Assembly: GCF_016313185.1 (NCBI RefSeq)
Contig: NZ_CP066218.1
Span: 4,464,001-4,528,000, forward strand
DNA from: Mycolicibacterium baixiangningiae
GTDB taxonomy: Bacteria; Actinomycetota; Actinomycetes; Mycobacteriales; Mycobacteriaceae
Length of the DNA: 64,000 bases
Reading direction: 5' to 3'
Positions 27,010 through 36,279 of this stretch are shown here, piece by piece; the first letter of the stretch is position 1, and every line of letters begins with the position of its first letter. The notes beneath the pieces are model-generated. The model was not told the DNA's origin. It searched no databases and saw only the letters and a program-made list of their open reading frames with translations. A program made the translations under genes and the position numbers.

Positions 27010-27885
27010 GTGTTTGCGACCCTTTTGCTGGTGTTGTCAACTGTTTCGTACGCTACCGGGTTGTTTCTGCAAAGTATAGCCGCTCGCCGTAACCGCATCA
27101 GCAACACGATTAACCTGGGCGTGGTGGCACGCCTGGTCACTGACAGGTGCTACGCAGCGGGACTGGCGGCCCAAGTGGCCGGCTTCCTGCTCGCCTTCTA
27201 CGCCCGGGAAACGCTGCCGGTGTACCTCGTGGCGGCCGCCGCCTGCGCTGCGGTCGGCGTCGCCGCGGTCATGGGCGCGGCCGTGCTGGGCTGGCGGGTC
27301 ACCCGCGCGGAAGGCGTCGTGCTGGCGGTGCTTACCATCGCGTTGGTCCTGCTCGCCGGCGCCGCGGAACCGTCGCGGGTCACCACGGTGCCCCCGACGA
27401 CGGGCTGGGTGCTCGCCGCGTTACTCGGCGCGTGTGTCGCCCTCGCGCCGATGGCCTGGCGTGCGCGCGGCGCGGTGCCCCTGGCGGGCCTGGCCGGCGC
27501 CGCGTTCGCGGTGCTCGCGGTGGCCAGTCGCCCACTGCCCTCCCTCGAGTGGACGGCCCTGCCGCTCAACCCGCTCGCCTGGCTGACGCTGGCGTCCGCC
27601 GCCGTCGGTCAGGTCTTCCTGGCCGCGGCACTGCAACGCGGATCGACGACATCGGCCGGCTCCGCGATGGACGCCGTGACCATGGTCGTCGCGTCCGCGG
27701 CCGGTATCGCGCTGGTCGGTGACCAGATCGCCGACGGCCGAACGGCTTGGCTGATCGCCGGCCTGATCCTCATCGTCGGCGGCGTGCTGGCCATGGCGCG
27801 CGTCGGCACGGTCGTCGCCGAGCAGGGCCGGCCCTCCGACACCGAATCGTCCGCACAACCGATCACACAGGGAAACGCCCGATGA
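27010..27885 (+). CDS. DMT/EamA-like integral membrane protein
   Basis: 291 residues from the GTG at 27010, which has AGGAAA upstream; the longer frame from 26962 lacks this. About ten hydrophobic helices, starting VFATLLLVLSTVSYATGLFL and ending WLIAGLILIVGGVLAMARV, give the drug/metabolite transporter pattern. It overlaps the deacetylase gene by ATGA and opens the five-gene plus-strand run 27010-32107. A role in moving lipid-linked sugar or a precursor is possible; family membership is from topology only. Confidence 0.65.
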   Translation: MFATLLLVLSTVSYATGLFLQSIAARRNRISNTINLGVVARLVTDRCYAAGLAAQVAGFLLAFYARETLPVYLVAAAACAAVGVAAVMGAAVLGWRVTRAEGVVLAVLTIALVLLAGAAEPSRVTTVPPTTGWVLAALLGACVALAPMAWRARGAVPLAGLAGAAFAVLAVASRPLPSLEWTALPLNPLAWLTLASAAVGQVFLAAALQRGSTTSAGSAMDAVTMVVASAAGIALVGDQIADGRTAWLIAGLILIVGGVLAMARVGTVVAEQGRPSDTESSAQPITQGNAR

Positions 27886-28835
27886 CCAATGCACTCCCCG
27901 TCGCCAGCGTGTCGTTCGACCTCGACAACGTCTGGTCGTTCCTCAAGACCCACGGCGATCCCGACTGGGCGACCCGACCAAGCTATCTATCCGCGGCGAC
28001 ACCGCGGATCGTCGACTTTCTCGGCGAATCCGGTTTGCAGTCCACGGTTTTCGTGATCGGCGCCGACGCGGACCGCGACGACGGTGCCGAGGCGGTGCGC
28101 GCGTTCGCCGCCGCAGGACACGAGATCGGCAATCATTCCTACGAACACGAACCGTGGCTGCAGCGGTACAGCGAGGACCAGCTCGCAGCGGAGATCGACC
28201 GCACCCACGCGGCGATAGTCGCCGCCGGCGCACCGGCGCCGACCGGGTTCCGCGGGCCCGGCTACAGCACCAGCGCGACGCTGGAGCGGCTGCTCGTCGA
28301 ACGCGGTTACACCTACGACGCCAGCACCTTCCCGACCTGGATCGGCCCGCTGGCGCGCGCACACCATTTCCGCACCGCCGACCTGACCGCCGCGCAGCGT
28401 GAGGAACGCGCGAACCTGTTCGGCGGGGCGAGCCAGGCGTTGCTCCCCCTGCGGCCCCACCGGTCCGCGAGCGGGCTCGCCGAACTGCCGGTCACCACGA
28501 TGCCGCTGTTGCGGATCCCGATCCACGGGTCCTATCTGCTGCAGCTGTACTCGATCTCGCCGAGGGTGGCGCGGATGTTCTTCGGCACCGCCGTCCGGCT
28601 GTGCCGGGTGCGCGGCGTCGGCATGACGATGCTGCTGCACCCCACCGATCTGCTCGACCGGCGCGACGCACCGGCACTGGACTTCTTCCCCGGAATGGCC
28701 GTACCGGCACGGGAGAAGTACGCGTTCATGCAGTGGGTGATGGCGACCATGCAGCGCCACTTCACCGTCCTCGGGACGCGCGACCACATCGTGCACGCCC
28801 TCGACACGGAGAGCCCCTATGCGTCCGTGGCGTGA
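27882..28835 (+). CDS. NodB-type carbohydrate deacetylase, cytosolic
   Basis: 317 residues, ATGA overlap with the gene before. NodB motifs are visible: SFDLDNVW for the base/metal Asp pair, GHEIGNHSYEHE with the two metal His, and RGPGYST. A C-terminal Leu-His motif is present as MTMLLHPTD. There is no signal peptide or anchor, unusual for polysaccharide deacetylases acting on exported polymer, so the substrate is more likely a lipid-linked or nucleotide N-acetyl sugar. UDP-ManNAc from WecB is one candidate precursor. The reaction is inferred. Confidence 0.82.
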   Translation: MTNALPVASVSFDLDNVWSFLKTHGDPDWATRPSYLSAATPRIVDFLGESGLQSTVFVIGADADRDDGAEAVRAFAAAGHEIGNHSYEHEPWLQRYSEDQLAAEIDRTHAAIVAAGAPAPTGFRGPGYSTSATLERLLVERGYTYDASTFPTWIGPLARAHHFRTADLTAAQREERANLFGGASQALLPLRPHRSASGLAELPVTTMPLLRIPIHGSYLLQLYSISPRVARMFFGTAVRLCRVRGVGMTMLLHPTDLLDRRDAPALDFFPGMAVPAREKYAFMQWVMATMQRHFTVLGTRDHIVHALDTESPYASVA

Positions 28836-29949
28836 CGGCAGACGACCCCGGCAGATGTCCGTCGGGTCGGTCCTGGCCGTGCTCGTGACCGCAACGCTGG
28901 TGACCGCGCTGGCGGTCATCGGCGTCCAGGCGGCCCACAGCGCGCCACCGGACGAAACCGACTCGCTGCAGGCACAATTCGACCAGCTTCGGCCAGGGGA
29001 CACCATCCGTCTCGACCGGCGCACCTACTTCCACCAGGGCGTCATCCGGATCACGGTGCCCGGCATCCGGGTCGACGGCAACGGGGCGACACTGGCCGCG
29101 ACGGAAGCGGCGACATCAGCAGTGCAGATCACCGCCCCGGACGTGTCCTTCGCCGGCGTGACGCTGACCGCGCCCACCGACGGCCCCCGCCACACCGGCC
29201 TGGAGCAACACAAACTCGTCGTGGCTGGTGACGGAGTCTCGCTCACCGACGTCACCGTCGACGGGTCGGCCGCCGCGGGGGTGTTCGTCGCCGGCGCCAA
29301 CGGCTTCCACCTCAGCCGCGTGACCGTTCGCGACACGCTCGCCGACGGCATCCACATGACCGACGGCGCCACCAACGGCACGGTCGACCACCCGAGAACC
29401 GAACGCACCGGCGACGACGGCGTGGCCGTCGTCTCCTACGGCACCGACAAACCATGCTCGGGCATCGCCATCACCGCACCGGTCGTCGAGGGAACCAGGT
29501 GGGGCCGGGGCATCTCCGTCGTCGGAGGCCGCGACGTCTCCGTCCGCGACATCACCGTGTCGCGCACCAGCGGCGCGGGGGTGTACATCGCGTCCGAGGG
29601 GGATCCCTACTTCACCGACTCCGTTGCCGGAGTGCGCGTCGCGGGCGGCACGATCACCGGGGCGAACACCGACCCCGCTGTGGTACACGGCGCGGTGCTG
29701 GTGTATTCGGGCCACGCCGGGCAGTCGGTCAGCGGGGTGTCGATCTCCGATCTGACGATCACCGCGACCACGCCGACTGCCCAGCGCAACGTCGCCGTCG
29801 TGGCACAGCCCGGGACCGTCGACGCCATCGCGTTCTCCCGTATCCAGTTGCGCGACACAGAACTTCGCCCCCTGCTGGTCGACGCACCCGGCACAGCAGT
29901 CCAGACCACCGACTTCACCGTCAATGGCAAACCGGTCGACGTCCGTTGA
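28819..29949 (+). CDS. exported right-handed beta-helix protein
   Basis: 376 residues, overlapping the deacetylase by 17 bases. An N-terminal hydrophobic segment (SVGSVLAVLVTATLVTALAV) ending near AHSA is a signal peptide or anchor. The rest is built of about ten parallel beta-helix turns (PbH1-like), e.g. GVFVAGANGFHLSRVTVRDT and GISVVGGRDVSVRDITVSRT. Such folds occur in polysaccharide lyases, epimerases and tailspike-type hydrolases. It could trim or modify the exported polymer. Catalytic residues cannot be assigned. Confidence 0.75.
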   Translation: MRPWRDGRRPRQMSVGSVLAVLVTATLVTALAVIGVQAAHSAPPDETDSLQAQFDQLRPGDTIRLDRRTYFHQGVIRITVPGIRVDGNGATLAATEAATSAVQITAPDVSFAGVTLTAPTDGPRHTGLEQHKLVVAGDGVSLTDVTVDGSAAAGVFVAGANGFHLSRVTVRDTLADGIHMTDGATNGTVDHPRTERTGDDGVAVVSYGTDKPCSGIAITAPVVEGTRWGRGISVVGGRDVSVRDITVSRTSGAGVYIASEGDPYFTDSVAGVRVAGGTITGANTDPAVVHGAVLVYSGHAGQSVSGVSISDLTITATTPTAQRNVAVVAQPGTVDAIAFSRIQLRDTELRPLLVDAPGTAVQTTDFTVNGKPVDVR

Positions 29950-29972
29950 CCGGCAGACTCGCAAGGAGCACC

Positions 29973-31034
29973 GTGACCACCTCTTGCACCGTCGTGCACG
30001 TCACCGAGTCGTTCGCCAGCGGTACCGCCGCGGCGATCCGCGACTTCGCACGCAACTACCCGTCCGCCGAACACCACCTCGTCTACGCGCGACGCACGGA
30101 GGCCGCGGTCAGCACAACGGAATTCGCCGGCTTCACCGCGACCGCGGAGCTCCCCGAGGGACACGCCGCACGGCTCGGGTTCATCCGCCGCTACGTCAAC
30201 GGACTGGCCGGGCCGGTCGTGATCCACGCCCACTCCAGTAAGGGCGGCGTCTACGCGCGCCTGGCCGTTCGCCGGTCCGCCCGCCGCCCGATCGTCTACT
30301 CGCCGCACTGCTACGCCTTCGAACGCCGTGATGTCGGGCCGGCGGTCCGAGCGGCGTTCCGCACCGTCGAATGGCTGCTCTCGTTCAACACCAGCGCCTA
30401 CGGCGCCTGCTCACCCCGCGAGGCGCGGCTGTCCCACTGGCCGCTCACCCGGCCCCGCGTCGTGACGGTGCCCAACGTCGCGGGGCCGTGCACGGTCCCG
30501 ACCAACGGTGACCGGACGTCGGCAACCGGGTTGCGGGTGGTCGGCAACGGCAGGCTGGGCGCCCAGAAGGACCCGGTGTTCTTCGCCGACGCGGTCACCC
30601 ACGCCAGGCGGGCGCATCCTGATCTACAGGCGGTCTGGATCGGTGACGGTGATGCGGAACACGCCGGCTACCTTGCCGATCGGCGCATCGAGGTGACGGG
30701 GTGGATGCCCCGGTCGCAGGCACTCGCCGAACTCGCCCGCGGCGACGTCTACCTGCACACTGCCCTGTGGGAAGGACTTCCGATCTCGATACTGGAGGCC
30801 AATGCGGCCGGCCTCCCGGTCGTCGCGCGGACCCGGCCATACCTGCACGGGCAGCGCCTGCCGTTGACCTTCGGACGACCCGACGAGTTCGCCGGCGTCC
30901 TCTCGGCGCTGAGTACCGCACATGAACGGGCGGCCGCGCGCGACGCCACCCGGGTGGCGCTGGCCGACAACTGTGACGGCACCCAGCAGGTGGCGCTCAA
31001 GGAGCTCTACGGCCCGTACGCCGGAGGCCGCTGA
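29973..31034 (+). CDS. GT4-family glycosyltransferase
   Basis: 353 residues from the GTG at 29973, with AAGGAG 6 bases upstream. A GT-B fold is indicated: the N-terminal acceptor domain has VIHAHSSKGGVYARLAVRR and VYSPHCYAFERRD, the donor domain VVGNGRLGAQKDPVFFADAV and the EX7E motif in LWEGLPISILEANAAGLPVV. It should add one sugar to the lipid-linked repeat unit on the cytosolic face. Donor and acceptor are unknown. The following glycosyltransferase overlaps by one base. Confidence 0.88.
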   Translation: MTTSCTVVHVTESFASGTAAAIRDFARNYPSAEHHLVYARRTEAAVSTTEFAGFTATAELPEGHAARLGFIRRYVNGLAGPVVIHAHSSKGGVYARLAVRRSARRPIVYSPHCYAFERRDVGPAVRAAFRTVEWLLSFNTSAYGACSPREARLSHWPLTRPRVVTVPNVAGPCTVPTNGDRTSATGLRVVGNGRLGAQKDPVFFADAVTHARRAHPDLQAVWIGDGDAEHAGYLADRRIEVTGWMPRSQALAELARGDVYLHTALWEGLPISILEANAAGLPVVARTRPYLHGQRLPLTFGRPDEFAGVLSALSTAHERAAARDATRVALADNCDGTQQVALKELYGPYAGGR

Positions 31035-32107
31035 TGGATCCGGTGCACGTCAACGGCAAGTGGTTGGCTCAACCGCTGACCGGCACACAGCGCTACGCCG
31101 CCGAGATGGTGCGCTGCCTGGTCGACGCCGACGCGGTGGACCTGGTGCTCCATGTGCCCAAGGGCGCTGACGTTCCGTCGTGGGCTTCGGCGCCGCGTGT
31201 GGAGATCCGTCAGGCGCCGCTGGGCGGAGTGCTGTTCGAGCAGCTGTACCTGCCGCTGGTGACGGCGGGCCGGATGCTACTCAACTTCGCCGGTCCCGCA
31301 CCGCTTCTCAAACGCCGCCAACTGGTGACCATGCACGATGCGACACCGTTCCGCTACCCGCACACGTTCCGCCGGGCCTTCGTCGCGTTCTATTTCGTCA
31401 TGTACGTCCTGTTGGCCCGCACGGCCCGCCGGCTCGTCACCGTCTCCGAGTTCAGCGCTGACGAGTTGGCCGCCGTGCTGCGGATCGACCGGCGTCGGTT
31501 CCTGGTGATCCCCTGCGCCGCCGACGGTTTGGCGCAGATCACCCCGGTGCGTCCCGATCTGGACGTCGACGGCGGACAGTACCTGGTGGTCGGCACCCTC
31601 GCCAAGCACAAGAATCTCGCCGGCGCGGTATCGGCACTCACGGCGTCGGGACGGCACGTGGTGGTGGTCGGAGCGGCCGGAGGGGACCAGGTCTTCTCCG
31701 CGGCCACGGATCTCAGTGCCACCGCGACGGTGGCCGGCCGGCTCACCGACGCCGAACTCGTCTGGCTGTACCGGAACTCGCGGGCGCTCGTATTCCCCTC
31801 GAAGTACGAGGGGTTCGGGCTGCCCGTACTGGAAGCGCAGACGCTGGGCTGCCCGGTGATCAGTTCGTCGGCCGCCTCGCTGCCGGAGGTCGGTGGTCGC
31901 GGCGCCCTCTACTTCGACCCCGACAGCGGCAGCGATCTCCTCGCCCGGGTCTGCGAACTCGAGAGCGACGACGCGCTGGTGGCAGAGCTGAGAGAGCGGG
32001 GCCACGTCAACGCGGCGCGGTACTCGTGGCAGCGCTCGGCGGCGACGGTGTTGACGCGGGCGCTCGGTGTCCCGGGCGCTCAGCTCAGCGCGGCGACCGG
32101 TTCGTGA
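31034..32107 (+). CDS. GT4-family glycosyltransferase
   Basis: 357 residues; the ATG shares a base with the previous stop. GT-B features include TVSEFSADELAAVL, LVVGTLAKHKNLAGAVSAL and the EX7E motif in KYEGFGLPVLEAQTLGCPV. The pattern resembles mannosyl- or rhamnosyltransferases of O-antigen clusters. Its 3' end overlaps the oppositely transcribed polymerase gene by 28 bases. Specificity is not predictable. Confidence 0.88.
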   Translation: MDPVHVNGKWLAQPLTGTQRYAAEMVRCLVDADAVDLVLHVPKGADVPSWASAPRVEIRQAPLGGVLFEQLYLPLVTAGRMLLNFAGPAPLLKRRQLVTMHDATPFRYPHTFRRAFVAFYFVMYVLLARTARRLVTVSEFSADELAAVLRIDRRRFLVIPCAADGLAQITPVRPDLDVDGGQYLVVGTLAKHKNLAGAVSALTASGRHVVVVGAAGGDQVFSAATDLSATATVAGRLTDAELVWLYRNSRALVFPSKYEGFGLPVLEAQTLGCPVISSSAASLPEVGGRGALYFDPDSGSDLLARVCELESDDALVAELRERGHVNAARYSWQRSAATVLTRALGVPGAQLSAATGS

Positions 32108-33429
32108 CGTTCGCGGGGCGCACGGTGTGACCGGCTCCATTCGCGTTCGGCACGGGTGACCAACAGCGCGACCACGCCCAGCGCCACCCACGACGCCAAC
32201 GATCGCCCCTGCGTCCAGTGCATGTAGCGCGGTAGTTCGATCAGGCCGACGAAGAACAGCGGGTACATCAGCAGGCCGACCGGCGAGCCCTCACGGAAGG
32301 CCCGGTACAACAAACCCGCGATCACCCCGGCGATCAGGAAGAAGACCAACCCGCCCGCGGTGCCGTAATCGAGGAACGGGATCGAGAATCCGGTGGCGTT
32401 GTTGAATTCCGGGTTGCCGTAGTGGCTGAGCATCGCGACGTAGTCGGCATCGGTCACCACGCTGTTGCGCCCCGGAAAATTGCCGGCCAGCTGGTCGTAC
32501 AACTGGAGCTGACGCACCCCGGGTGCATCCCAGAGGAATTCCAGCGTGGTCAGCGGCTCTCTGCCCGCCACGTTGAGGTGGTTGAGTTCCAGGTAGCCGT
32601 TGTTCACGGCGGTGGCGTAGTAGCCGGCGGCACGCTCGAAGGAGAACTGCCAGAAACTGCGACCGCTCCCCCTGAAGAACTCCCAGCTGCGGAAGTATTC
32701 GAAGATCGAGAAGACGACGACCACTGCGGGCACCGCGACCAGGGGGACGAGCCGCACCATCGACCGCAGACGAGGTGTCTCGGCGGCCCGGTAGCAGGCC
32801 ACGATCGCGATCGGCACGACGAGTTCGAGGATGGCCAGGCGTTCGGAGAAGATGAAGGCACGCGGAACGGACATCCCGACAACGGCGACGACCTTGAGCA
32901 GTTCGGATCGCGAATTCTGTTGCGCGAGAACGAGGCTGGAGATCACGACCGCCGCGATGCCGAACTGCGTCATCGTCGTCACGCCGGGGATGGTCCCCAC
33001 CACGGTCTTGATGGGGGCGGCATCGGAGTAACCCGAGGCGCCGGCGAGATCCGACCAGCCGATGCCCGCCCGGGCCATGAGGAATCCGAAACCCAGATAA
33101 CCGAGGACCGTCAGGCCCACCAGCACCGAACTGGCCCGGCACAGCAGCGCTACCGCCCCCGGGTTGAGGTTCGGCCACCGTTGCGCGGGCACGTGGACGG
33201 GCCGTAGCGCCCCGACCGCGCTGGCGCCGAGGGCGAGGGTGAGCGCCCCGCAGAACATGAGAAGCAGCACATGGCCGGTCACCGACTTCGGGGTGTTCCA
33301 CAGTGCGCGGAAGCGTTCGTCACTGACCGCGGCGGTGAGCAGCAGCGACATGGTCGCGACCATCAGGATCACCGGGGTGGGCCCCATCCACCAGACCCTC
33401 GCGCGGGGCGCGGCGGGGTCGCACCTCAT
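32080..33429 (-). CDS. Wzy-like oligosaccharide repeat-unit polymerase
   Basis: 449 residues, about 10-12 membrane helices, with a long external loop around residues 235-330 (EYFRSWEFFRGSGRSFWQFS, RNSVVTDADYVAMLSHYGNP) as in O-antigen polymerases (OAPol type). It would join undecaprenyl- or decaprenyl-linked repeat units outside the membrane. Its ATG overlaps the stop of the Wzz-like gene (ATGA), a pairing that supports the call because polymerase and co-polymerase act together. Sequence of these enzymes is poorly conserved, so the assignment leans on topology and context. Confidence 0.75.
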   Translation of the reverse strand: MRCDPAAPRARVWWMGPTPVILMVATMSLLLTAAVSDERFRALWNTPKSVTGHVLLLMFCGALTLALGASAVGALRPVHVPAQRWPNLNPGAVALLCRASSVLVGLTVLGYLGFGFLMARAGIGWSDLAGASGYSDAAPIKTVVGTIPGVTTMTQFGIAAVVISSLVLAQQNSRSELLKVVAVVGMSVPRAFIFSERLAILELVVPIAIVACYRAAETPRLRSMVRLVPLVAVPAVVVVFSIFEYFRSWEFFRGSGRSFWQFSFERAAGYYATAVNNGYLELNHLNVAGREPLTTLEFLWDAPGVRQLQLYDQLAGNFPGRNSVVTDADYVAMLSHYGNPEFNNATGFSIPFLDYGTAGGLVFFLIAGVIAGLLYRAFREGSPVGLLMYPLFFVGLIELPRYMHWTQGRSLASWVALGVVALLVTRAEREWSRSHRAPRERHEPVAALS

Positions 33430-34781
33430 GGGGCGGATGCCGCCGCCGACTCGACAGCCGGATCGGTCACGGCCCAGCTCGGCGCGTTCCCGGCATCGTC
33501 GCGCCGCGGGGCGTCCGGCGTCCTCGAGGCGCCGCCGACGGTGAACAGCGGCCGGTAGGTCACCACTGCCCGCAGTGGCACGGCACTCGATGCGGTGGCC
33601 GCGCGGACAGCCGAGACCGCGGCCACGGAGTCGACGTTGAGGCGTGTCACGAGGATGAGGTCGGTTGCCGCGGTGATGGCCTGGGTGGCCAGCGCGGAAT
33701 CGCCGAGTGCGCCGATGTCGAGGATCAGTGTGCGGTCGCGCTCGGACCCGGTGGGCAGGGTGACCGAACCCTCGGCCAACCTGGCCAGTGCCGTCGGCCC
33801 CTGCTCAGCGGCGGCCACCTCGAGCAGCGATGCGACGAGACCGGAGCCGGAGGACCGCGACGCCCCGATGACGGCGATGATCCGGTCGGGCGCGGTACCG
33901 GGGCACTGTGCGAACAGGACCCGGGCCAGTTGCCGTTGTGCGGCAACATCATTCGCGTTCCGGCCGCGGCGCAGACTCACCTCCGGGGTGAGGATGCCGT
34001 CCACGGCGTCGGCGATGTCGGTGACGGCGACGACTCGGCCCGAGCGGCTTCGGTAGAAGCCCATCGCGATCAGCGCGAGTAGCCCACCGAGGAGGCCGCC
34101 GAACAGGGCTCCGAGCGGCCACCGGTCGGTTCCGACCGACGAGTCGGTGAGGGGTGAGTTCAGGACCTGCATGCCGGCCGGCTGAGCGGCCTGCAGTTCG
34201 ATGTTGGAGCGCAACTGGAGCGCCTCGGTGAGCCGGCCGACGTCGCGGGTCCCCCTGATCGTCGTGATCCGTGCATCCAGGGCACCGAGGGCGCTCTCCA
34301 GCTGCCGGTCGGTGAGCTGGTGCAGACGCTCGTCGTAGAGGTTCAGCGCCGTACGCACGGTGTTCATCGACTCCTGTGCGGTCGTGCCGGTGGAGGAGAC
34401 GGTCAGCACCTGCGAGGTGCCGTTCTGGGTGATGGTGAGATTCGCCGGACCCGTTCGGCCCAGCCGTTCGTTCACCGCCTTGGCGAAGCCGGCGCCGTCG
34501 AGATAGGCCACCTCTCCGGCGACGTAGTCGCTGATGTGGCTCTGCGTGAAGTCGATCGGCGCCCCGGTCACCATCGCGACCAGATCGACCGGTGGCGTCA
34601 CCCTGATCTGCGCACTCGAGGTGGGGTCGGCATTGCCGCTGAGGTGGAGGGTCCCGCCGAGCAACGCCCCGAGACCGATGCCGACGAGGGTGCCGATTGT
34701 CAGCGCCACGAGCCACGCGCGTGAGGACCGTCGGGTGATCGCGGAGAGGACCGACGACTGAATCGGAGACTGGACGGCCAA
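33426..34781 (-). CDS. Wzz-like chain-length protein with degenerate P-loop domain
   Basis: 451 residues from a TTG at 34779-34781, chosen because AAGGAG lies 9 bases upstream; the frame remains open to 34856. Two helices (WLVALTIGTLVGIGLGALLG and WPLGALFGGLLGGLLALIAM) flank an extracytoplasmic domain, the Wzz/PCP layout. The C-terminal third resembles a bacterial tyrosine-kinase ATPase domain, but the P-loop reads GASRSSGSGLV without Lys and there is no Tyr cluster at the end. It is probably a non-catalytic co-polymerase that sets chain length with the Wzy-like protein. Confidence 0.75.
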   Translation of the reverse strand: MAVQSPIQSSVLSAITRRSSRAWLVALTIGTLVGIGLGALLGGTLHLSGNADPTSSAQIRVTPPVDLVAMVTGAPIDFTQSHISDYVAGEVAYLDGAGFAKAVNERLGRTGPANLTITQNGTSQVLTVSSTGTTAQESMNTVRTALNLYDERLHQLTDRQLESALGALDARITTIRGTRDVGRLTEALQLRSNIELQAAQPAGMQVLNSPLTDSSVGTDRWPLGALFGGLLGGLLALIAMGFYRSRSGRVVAVTDIADAVDGILTPEVSLRRGRNANDVAAQRQLARVLFAQCPGTAPDRIIAVIGASRSSGSGLVASLLEVAAAEQGPTALARLAEGSVTLPTGSERDRTLILDIGALGDSALATQAITAATDLILVTRLNVDSVAAVSAVRAATASSAVPLRAVVTYRPLFTVGGASRTPDAPRRDDAGNAPSWAVTDPAVESAAASAP

Positions 34782-34916
34782 GGGTTCGCGCTCCTTAGAG
34801 ATTCGGCAGGCGTCGACCCACCTGTGAGGGGTCATTGCTGCTTTACTTCTCCGCATACTATGACACCGAACAGTGGCTGGCTACTCCGATGCCGGAAAAC
34901 CCGCTTATTTAGGCAA

Positions 34917-34932
34917 ATTACGTGGATTACGT
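34917..34932. promoter_or_regulatory. direct repeat upstream of the Wzz-like gene
   Basis: ATTACGT occurs twice at a 9-base period (34917-34923, 34926-34932) in the 175-base gap between the flippase stop and the Wzz-like start. The gap is AT-richer than its surroundings and could hold a promoter for the wzz-wzy pair. A palindrome CGCCGT-T-ACGGCG (34952-34964) spans the flippase stop. Confidence 0.35.
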
Positions 34933-34956
34933 ACAGGATCGCGCGCCGGTCCGCCG

Positions 34957-36279
34957 TTACGGCGAATGCTTCAACATTTGCCATGCAGCGGACAGGCGCC
35001 ACCCGGCCCGTGGCCCGGCGCCGATCGCCCTGCGGGTACACCACCACTGGGCCACGGCCACCGCGGTCATGGACAGGGCGGATGCCGCGGCCAGCCACAC
35101 CGGACCACCCGTGACTGCGGCCAGCACGGCGACCGGAACCGATACGGTCAGCACGATGAGCGCCGTCCGGGCGGCCTCGGCGATGTGGCCACTGATGATC
35201 AACAGCGTGATGTTCACGCCCAGCGCGGTCTTGGCGATGCCACCGGCGGCCATCACGACGAGAAGAACGTTGGCCTCCCGCATCGAGGGGCCGTAGGCGA
35301 AGCCGAGCAGGTCGGCACCGAACGCGGCCAGCACCACGACGGCGGCCGCGGTCACCGCGGTGCTGAGCGTCGCGACAGCCGACAGGACGCGAACCACCTG
35401 AGCCCGCTCGCCGGCCGCCCACAGTCGCGCCGCGGCCGGCGTCACGGCCAGTGCGGCCAAGCTCTCGATGATCGTGACCTGCAGGGCCAGTGTCGCCGCC
35501 GCGGAGTAGAGCGCCGCCGTCTCCGGCACGAAGAGGACATTGGCGAGCCACACCGTGCCCGGCAGGCACAGGAAGGCCGCGAGGTCCAGGGTGAAGAGCT
35601 TCGCCCCCGCGGAGAGGGCCGTCTTCAGCGTCGCCACGCCCCCGGCCGCGCGGAGTGCGACGTCGCGGCGGGCGAAGACGAGCGCCGCGATCAACTGCAG
35701 GTACGACACGGCGGTGTAGCTGATCATCACCTCCAGCAGCGTCGGGTCGGACACGACGACCGCGATCGCCCCGACCACCGGCAACACGATCATGCTGCGG
35801 ATGTGATGGGTGGTGGCGACCGAGGCGCCCACGCGTCCGGAGGCGGCGAAGATGTCGCTGAGCGTCAGTCGCAACGACTCCGCGACGATGCCGGCGGTCG
35901 TGAGCAACACCACGGGCAGGTAGTGCGCCGAATCGCGCAGCGCCCAGGTCGCCAACAGCGCGATCAGCGGGGCGCTCAACAGCGACAGCACTCCGGTGGC
36001 ACTCAGGTGTGACGAGGCGATCGCCCGGCGCTCGACGGGGTTCGGCTCGGCGGCGACGAGCCGGATGACGTTGGGGCCGAGTCCCAGCCGCCCGACCAGC
36101 GGTCCGATGGACAGGGCGGCGAGAATCGCGAAGAACACCGCGGCATCGCGGGCGTCGAGCATGCGGTAGACGACGATGGTCAGGGCGAGAGTCGACAGCA
36201 GCCCCGCCGCCGCGGCGGCCGTGCGCCACACGAAACTGCGCCGCATCTCCGACGTGGCGGCGCCGACACCGGCAGTCAC
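34957..36279 (-). CDS. Wzx-like polysaccharide flippase
   Basis: 440 residues from a GTG at 36279 that overlaps the glycosyltransferase stop (GTGA). A longer frame continues upstream but is out of phase with the real glycosyltransferase gene. About 12-14 hydrophobic helices are spread along the protein, beginning RRSFVWRTAAAAAGLLSTLA; LGLGPNVIRLVAAEPNPVER and the overall layout are those of the MOP/Wzx exporter superfamily. It should flip the lipid-linked repeat unit to the outer face of the membrane. Identity follows topology and neighbours (Wzy, Wzz). Confidence 0.8.
   Translation of the reverse strand: MTAGVGAATSEMRRSFVWRTAAAAAGLLSTLALTIVVYRMLDARDAAVFFAILAALSIGPLVGRLGLGPNVIRLVAAEPNPVERRAIASSHLSATGVLSLLSAPLIALLATWALRDSAHYLPVVLLTTAGIVAESLRLTLSDIFAASGRVGASVATTHHIRSMIVLPVVGAIAVVVSDPTLLEVMISYTAVSYLQLIAALVFARRDVALRAAGGVATLKTALSAGAKLFTLDLAAFLCLPGTVWLANVLFVPETAALYSAAATLALQVTIIESLAALAVTPAAARLWAAGERAQVVRVLSAVATLSTAVTAAAVVVLAAFGADLLGFAYGPSMREANVLLVVMAAGGIAKTALGVNITLLIISGHIAEAARTALIVLTVSVPVAVLAAVTGGPVWLAAASALSMTAVAVAQWWCTRRAIGAGPRAGWRLSAAWQMLKHSP

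Noticed and set aside
33426..34781. Active bacterial tyrosine kinase
   Set aside because: The P-loop lacks Lys and no C-terminal Tyr cluster exists, so a catalytic kinase call is not supported.
34782..34956. JUMPstart/ops element before the polysaccharide genes
   Set aside because: The region has direct repeats but no match to GGCGGTAGCGTG or the JUMPstart consensus.
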